Of a stretch of DNA of 64,000 bases, positions 58,279-64,000 are shown piece by piece (position 1 is the stretch's first letter; the number at the start of each line of letters is the position of its first letter). The stretch is from Tetracladium setigerum (Eukaryota > Ascomycota > Leotiomycetes > Helotiales), in NCBI GenBank assembly GCA_031472005.1, contig PZJY01000005.1:3335985-3399984 (forward strand), written 5' to 3'. Under the pieces are notes generated by a model. The model did not search any database, had not been told where the DNA came from, and saw only the letters and a list, made by a program, of their open reading frames with translations. The translations under genes and the position numbers were made by a program.

Positions 58279-59216
58279 TTCGGGACCGAAAAGATAATGC
58301 TTTGGTCGGGATGAGTAAGTATTATAGTAGCAACACCCTATTAAAACTGGATAAAAGATTTCAAGACTCCTTAACTAATAAGTTCAAAACTCAGCACAAT
58401 AGGCCCATAAACCCAAGGCGAAAAGAGGCAAAAATGGGACCGATTCGCGACCGACTCAGCCATAATAAGTCGTGAATCGATTACAGTTATGAATTTTAAA
58501 TTTTATTATTCACCTGACTAACTAGCGCGAATTTTTTTAATTTAACCGAGTTTAACCGATAGTCACTTACATAAGCTTATCACCAGCCACTTTCTCTCTT
58601 CTCTCTTCACTATCACTACTTTTACAGTTGGTAAGTTATAGTCGAGCGATTCGGGCCCGAATCGCTCGATGTTGACCGATTTGGTCCCGAATCGCTCAGA
58701 GTTGACCGTTTTGGGGCCATATTCGGGCCGAAATCCCATCCCCTGCACTGTTCCCATTCCTATTCCTCCTCGTACCAGGTAGCAAAGCGATTCGTGACCT
58801 TTTCAGTCTAGAAAAGTTCTTGTTTCAGCCTCAGTACCTGTTCGATACCCATATGATTCTGTCCAGAATCGGGCTCGATTTGTCCCATCTTCTTCTCCCA
58901 TTTCACTTTCTTTGTCCCCCAATCCTTCACCAACACCTCCCACGGACGCCTCCCAATTCACTTCCTTTGTCCCCCAATCCTTTATCAACACCTCCCATGG
59001 ACTCCACCCATTTCACTTCCCTTCTCCTCCAGTCCTCCACTAACACCTTCCATGAACGCCTTCGCCTCACCCCCTACTAGACCCTGGACACTGGACTAAT
59101 GTAAGTATTAATAATAGTGGTTGTCTTCCAAAACGCTTTAGTTTTCGGCCCTTTTTTCCTTCAATCTCTCCATTTTCACCTCAAAATCGTCCCCTATTCG
59201 CTCCAGAACCGCCACC
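58279..59216. other. Subtelomeric spacer with recurring TCGG/CCGA palindromic motifs
   Basis: No gene recognised. Short inverted motifs of the form GATTCGGG-CCGAATC recur here and across 58-64 kb. A pyrimidine-rich region at 58900-59060 repeats blocks such as TCCCATTTCACTT and TTGTCCCCCAATCC. The end (59206-59216) gives the next gene a good start context, CCGCCACC before ATG. Confidence 0.5.
58642..58669. repeat. 28-bp perfect palindrome
   Basis: Left arm TCGAGCGATTCGGG (58642-58655) and right arm CCCGAATCGCTCGA (58656-58669) are exact reverse complements with no spacer. Immediately downstream, 58656-58683 (CCCGAATCGCTC...GTTGACCG) is repeated at about 58687-58713 with few changes. Confidence 0.9.
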
Positions 59217-60571
59217 ATGCCGTCCCAGAGTCGACTCGAAGCCGCTCAGCTTCGGGCCACTAAAAAGAAGAAGAATGACCTTATGAAGTCTCTTCGTTTA
59301 GTCACTCCAGTTAGTGGTACGACAGGTTTAATTCGCCAATTCCCTTTCGTGGGTAGCAATATAAGTTACAGGAATGGAGGAGAGTCGGAGTCTTTTCGTG
59401 GCCGAATCGCTAAAAAATAGTAGCTAAGTGCAGCCCAAAAGAACGCCAACCTAGTCGCTTCTTAAGGCCTCTACATGGACAACATCTGTGCCAGTTGCCT
59501 CGGTTGCCATGGAAATTTCGATCCCACTCTCCCCCCGGTCGCGGCAACAAAAGCTTTAATGAGCTAGTCACGTAAGTTAAAATCGTATCCAATTTGAAGG
59601 TTTTTTATTTCAATTTTAGTTCCTTTTCGCTAACGATTCGGTTCGGTTTAGCTACCTTCACGCTATAACACACGGCAATGGTGGACTCCAATGTGACCGC
59701 TACATTAGATAAGGAAATAGTGGCCATTGCGCTCCTGTAAGTACTAGTTCAGGTTTTTTTCGATTTATATTTTGCCTATTTTTCCTAGTCTTTAAGGTTA
59801 TTTTCGGACACTTTTCGCTAACTATTCGGCCTAATAGCTTGCTGAATTAACCTACGAACTGGCTAAAGTTGTCGTTCGACTTGCCCTAAAGTACAATGCG
59901 GCTCTACTTAGAGTTGCCGACGACCTAGCCCAAAATCCCGGCTCCAGACCTAGCTACACGGCGTAGGAAATTGCCGATTGCAATGCCCTTACGAAGGCTA
60001 GCAAGGCCTATGCCGCCTATACTACTAGTTCTATTCGTGCTATAAAGGTAAGCTTTTTAGAGACTTTTTAAAGGAAAAACTAAAGCTAATCGGTCCCGAA
60101 TTAGCGCTTAGGAGATCCCGATGCAACCCCTTCAAAGCGTTAGAAGACTGCCCCATTTGATCCAACCATTCCCGTTCTCGCCATCGGTAACTTGAAGGAT
60201 GACCTCCGTGCCAATCTGAATGATGTTCAGGAAAGTCTCCTCAAGGTTCTCGATACTGTCAACGGACTTGCCGAAGAGGTGGACGATGCCAAGATATAAG
60301 TGAACAGAATTACAACCAAATCGTGACCGAAAAGCTAACCTTTCGCAGTATGATCAGAGACAGTCGGGCCCGTGAACGACGTATGCTCGCTGCCATTAGT
60401 GCCCTTGTCCGGGATCGCAACCGTCAAATTGCCATCCACAACGAGAATCTTCCACCTGCCGATAAGCTTCCTAGTTTATCCAATCTAACCAAGGAATGGA
60501 AGCTTAAAGACTTCAATGATGAGGACCTTCTGGAGGAATTGGAGGATCGTCTTGCTTTCGAATCTTCTTAG
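59217..60571 (+). pseudogene. Subtelomeric small multi-exon gene, copy A, decayed
   Basis: Family unrecognised. Starts MPSQSRLEAAQLRATKKKK with a Kozak-like context. Pieces in order: IRQFPFVGSN; LSAAQKNANLVAS; GLYMDNICASCLGCHGNFDP, a CxxCxxC-type motif; PGRGNKSFNELV (after a one-base slip in a C run near 59535); an intron 59572-59651; GNGGLQCDRYIR; an intron 59737-59837; ELAKVVVRLALKYNAALLRVADDLAQ; NALTKASKAYAAYTTSSIRAIK; DLRANLNDVQESLLKVLDTVNGLAEEVDD, likely a coiled coil; and a final exon 60351-60571 with SRARERRMLAAISALVRDRNRQ. In-frame stops (TAG TAG, TAA, TAA, TAG, TAG) are all UAR. It parallels copy B block by block. Possible zinc-binding cysteines suggest nucleic-acid or protein binding; unproven. 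Confidence 0.62.
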
Positions 60572-61932
60572 ATTTTGAGAGTGGCATTTAGTCTCGTTTC
60601 GGCTGCAATTCGGTTGACTTTCGCTTGCTTCTTTATAGCTAATCTCTTCCGGATTTGAAAGCTTAACGATAGCATTTCGGGGGCGTTATAGGGGAAAACG
60701 GTCTGTCACCCGCGGAAATTGTCCAGGTGAATGCGTTGCTTTCGGGAGTTTTTTTTTCGGAAAATGTATTTAGATCTTGGCCGTTTCGGTCTCGATTCGG
60801 TCACGAAAATACCTTATTACGATGGAGTTCAAGGATATTCTAGGCCTTAAATAGGGTCTATAACTAGTCAAATGCAAAATAAAATTAATACTTAATGACT
60901 TAGCCGAAAAATATAAAATTATAAGGTAAAATATATAAAAAAGCTCTAAGTAAAAAAAGTTTTTTAACAAATTATTTTTTTAAAAAAGACTTTAAATAGT
61001 TATAATTAAGATATTTAAAAAAGCCCGAATTACTACCGAAAAGAAACTATCTAGGAGACACGACGATAGTTTTAAAGTATTATAGAGCTTACAATTCGTA
61101 AGTAAATTCCACGAAGAAAGACTCTTAAGCTCCCTACTTTTATTTAGAAAACTATTTAGCCTTATTGTAAAAGAGGGACGGAAAAGCTCTGGTATAAATA
61201 ACTAATAGACCTCGATAGATTCCCGAAAGACACTCGATTAATATGCAAAAGCGTAGTATACAAATTCCGAATTACTATCACTTTCGGTTTATGTTTACTA
61301 ATCTAATTGGTGCGATTGCCGATGGAAGAAAATGTGTTTATAAAGGTGTTTATATTATAAGAAACGCCTCTTTTTTTCCTTTTTTTCATCACAACCGACA
61401 GATTCTGACTATTTCTACGCATATAACCCTAGTCCATATCACTAAATCTCTCACACTATTTCTTATACTACCGGAATCCAGATTCTAATTGGATTATCTG
61501 CTTTTAACCTACAAACGGACGCATTTCAGGAAAAGATGAGGGGTATGGAAGCGGTCTATATAATGCTCCTTAGGACCCGAATCTGATTCTTTTCCTTTAT
61601 CTTAAGTCTTTATCTTTATTTCTATACCTTAACGAACTAACCTATTTTGATAGATAATCTCATTCCAATATAAGCCATTATATTCTTTATACCGTACCGG
61701 ATCATGAAGTTGGTGGAAGGTGAAGCGCCTCCCTTTCGGAACGAATTCCTTAGCGATTGGGGCCCTTTTCGGGATCGAGTCGGTGGCGTTGAGGCAGGTG
61801 CCAGAACACGACTGAAACGCGACACGTCCCCAAATAGCCTCCCTCTCCCCTTTCTTCCTTGACCTTTCCTCTTTCTCTTTTATACTAGGCACCTTATTAT
61901 CTGGAACTAACTCACCACTAGTTAACAACAAA
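60572..61932. other. Subtelomeric spacer between gene copies A and B
   Basis: AT-rich, with poly-T/poly-A runs (60951-60990) and more TTCGG/CCGAA motifs (60781-60810, 61765-61785). Short frames only, none recognised. Confidence 0.5.
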
Positions 61933-63264
61933 ATGGCATCCTCTACCAGCCCAAATTCGATCGAGAAGAGTAGCTCTTCTGCACCAAACTTTAGTGGAAG
62001 TAATGCCACTAGTAAATCGAATTGGAGCCCGACCGAGCTGGCATCTCTTCAGTTAAGAGCCAGGAATGAAGGAGATCGCTTTCAATAATTTCCCTTTATC
62101 CCTAAGGACAATGTCTCGAAAGTGGGTCTTTGTGGTCGCGGTTCGCTCACATTCCGCTAACTAGTCAGCCCCTTTCTAGCAACTAAGAGAACTCTAATAC
62201 AATTGCTCGCGATGGCATTTATATGCGCGTTACTTGTAGTACTTGCCTTGGTTCGCTCAGAGATGTATCTGCGAAGAAGTTTCCAGGTCGTGGTTCGACG
62301 GCCTTTAATGAGCTTTTAGCGTATATATTTAGCCCAATAATAGCTTATAAAGTAACCCTAATCTGGAGTATTTAGTTGCAATCATTTCTATGCTTTTAGT
62401 AATGGGGGCATGCAGTGTGATCGCTGTGTTGGTCTTAGTTACGGACAAGGATGTTGTGAAGTAAGTTCTTATAATCGATCTAATTGCCGCCGGTTTACTA
62501 ACTATTTGGTGCCAAATAGCCACCGAAATAAGCATTGCACGAGGCTAAAGCAGTGGTGATCGCCGCCCGACCTTATAACAAGTTGATGGTGACCAAGTAC
62601 GCCGAGTACTATTGTGCGACCGACGATGACGGGAGACGGTATCTGGAAGAGGATGCTATACTGGAATACACACCAAGGGAAGTGGGTATCTTGGAAGAAA
62701 TGAAGAGTGCTTCCGATACCTTTTTCAAGAAGATCTCGGGTCTAAAGGTATGCTATACAGTTCTTGTTCGGTACCGAATCGGGCACTAAAGGGCTTATAG
62801 AGATCTGGTGTGGTCGAAGGTCCGACCAAGGTCAAAAGGCGAAAGCTTGATGATCCTAGCCTAGAAACAATGACGGAAGTTAACCAACGGCTAGCTAAGG
62901 GTCGTGATCTCTCCGACAAATCGATTGCTCTCCTTGAAGGACTCGTGGCAAGGGTGGAATCCCTTGACGAGCAAATCGATGAGTTAAAGAGGTCCGTTCG
63001 TTCACGGGAAGCCTCCGAATCGGGACCAAAACGCTAACGCCTAGCAGTATGTTGACTTTCTCACGAGCCCGTGAAAGGCGTATCATCGATGCGGTTTCGT
63101 CTCTGGTTCAAGTCGAAAATGACCGCCTTCGCCAGTCCCATCGCGAGCGATATCAGAGTGGGAGGCCCTCTAAGGGTCCTCGCTTACTCCCAGATCCACA
63201 AAGGGAGTTAGCCTATAATGATTTTGGTGGAGATGATTTTATAGAGTTAGAAGAGGAAGAGTAG
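61933..63264 (+). pseudogene. Subtelomeric small multi-exon gene, copy B, decayed
   Basis: Paralogue of the gene at 59217. Starts MASSTSPNSIEKSSSS, then SPTELASLQLRARNEGDRFQ and, past a TAA, FPFIPKDNVSK. After a frame slip come ENSNTIARDGIYMRVTCSTCLGSL and FPGRGSTAFNELLAYI, then NGGMQCDRCVGLSYGQGCCE. EAKAVVIAARPYNKLMVTKYAEYYC follows, then VKRRKLDDPSLETMTEVNQRLAKG with a coiled-coil-like stretch ARVESLDEQIDELKRSV, and the last exon 63049-63264 with SRARERRIIDAVSSLVQVENDR ending in Glu-rich DDFIELEEEE. Block order, CxxC motifs, PGRG..FNEL and SRARERR match copy A. Internal stops are TAA only. The later exons are intact, so part of it may still be transcribed. Function unknown. Confidence 0.62.
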
Positions 63265-63917
63265 AAAGTTCTTGTATTTAATACCTTATATATTTATTAA
63301 AAATAATTTAATTTAATTTAAAAAAGTATTACTTATAAAGATTTACTCTTAAATATCTTAAAGCTATAGTGAAGTAGGCACGTCTTCTTAGTTTAATAAA
63401 TTTAATTTATATCCGATTACTACTTGAAGAGAGGTCTAGGAGACGGCATAAAGTGAGAAAATCGAAGTTGATAAGAGGCCGAAACAGTACCGAATCGACC
63501 TTTATTAAAAGTATAAACTGTGTTATACTAGCCAAATAAACGCGTATAGTCAGTACTGTACTAGACCCTAATTAAAGTCAATACCTTAGCGTTAAACCCT
63601 AAGCCCGATAGCCATAACATATGAAATAGGCTGTGAAATAATATCGAAGGTAGAGCTTTTTAGGAGTGAAGTGCTCCCGTTTCGGGGCCGAATCGGTGCC
63701 TGTTTTTGCTTTAAATCTTATTATTATTATTAAAATAATATATTATTTTTTAATTTTTATAAATAAAATTAAAGTTTAATAAAGTAAAAGACTTTCAATA
63801 AATAATAATATATTATATAATAATATATTTTTATTATTATATTTTTTAAAATAAATTTATTATTATATTAAAATAAAAGTTAAATATATTTAAATAATAT
63901 ATTATTAGAAACAAAAG
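63265..63917. other. Terminal AT-rich tract
   Basis: Very AT-rich, with many TTATTA and ATAATA tracts from 63715 to 63905, directly before the telomere. It includes one more TTCGGGGCCGAA motif near 63678. No gene. Confidence 0.8.
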
Positions 63918-64000
63918 TTAGGGTTAGGGTTAGGGTTAGGGTTAGGGTTAGGGTTAGGGTTAGGGTTAGGGTTAGGGTTAGGTTAGTTAGGGTTAGGGTT
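63918..64000 (+). repeat. Telomere, (TTAGGG)n
   Basis: Thirteen to fourteen repeats of TTAGGG running to the window end, G-rich strand on plus, so this is the right chromosome end. One irregular stretch near 63970-63985 contains TTAGG and TTAG units between perfect ones. Confidence 0.97.

Noticed and set aside
1..64000. tRNA, rRNA genes or CRISPR arrays
   Set aside because: Read on both strands by eye, no convincing tRNA fold, rRNA segment or regularly spaced repeat array was found. A tRNA search program would be needed for certainty.

Overview
The window is the right-hand end of a chromosome from a filamentous ascomycete (Pezizomycotina; a leotiomycete is my guess, not shown). Genes are split by short GT-AG introns of about 45-90 bases. 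The encoded families are typically fungal: Zn2Cys6 regulators, a LaeA-like methyltransferase, PTH11-type membrane protein, LysM protein and a PNP-UDP/NB-ARC/TPR receptor. The sequence ends in TTAGGG repeats on the + strand. Gene models below were spliced by hand and the exon phases were checked to add up.

From 1 to 23 kb lies a dense metabolic region: two short-chain dehydrogenases, a HAD hydrolase, a DAO-family FAD oxidase, a Zn2Cys6 regulator, GABA aminotransferase divergent from succinate-semialdehyde dehydrogenase, a tartrate/D-malate dehydrogenase-like enzyme divergent from an anion-permease-like MFS carrier, and a GH3 beta-glucosidase divergent from a second Zn2Cys6 regulator. Three divergent promoters here (HAD/FAD oxidase, GABA-T/SSADH, tartrate DH/MFS) each carry one CCGGNCCGG palindrome. 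This suggests one nitrogen/carbon catabolic regulon, probably served by the regulator at 6.5 kb.

From 23 to 31 kb an intact P450 and an intact LaeA-like methyltransferase diverge from one promoter. They sit among wreckage: an O-methyltransferase pseudogene and the two complementary halves of a D-galactonate dehydratase gene, on opposite strands about 5.6 kb apart. From 31 to 53 kb, genes are sparser: an alpha-glucoside-type sugar transporter, a PTH11-like protein, a secreted BBE-type FAD oxidase, a decayed LysM gene, an unknown 269-aa protein, and a 1394-aa NLR-type protein that ends in a MYND zinc finger.

From 53 to 64 kb is the subtelomere. It holds a 175-bp direct repeat, a giant reading frame of about 1487 codons interrupted by about 45 TAA/TAG codons and no TGA, two decayed paralogues of a small multi-exon gene whose introns share sequence, a 28-bp perfect palindrome, an AT-rich tract and the telomere. 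Exclusively TAA/TAG interruption fits C-to-T mutation at CpA (RIP-like). Intact genes in the window use ordinary stops, so a changed genetic code is not the default reading.
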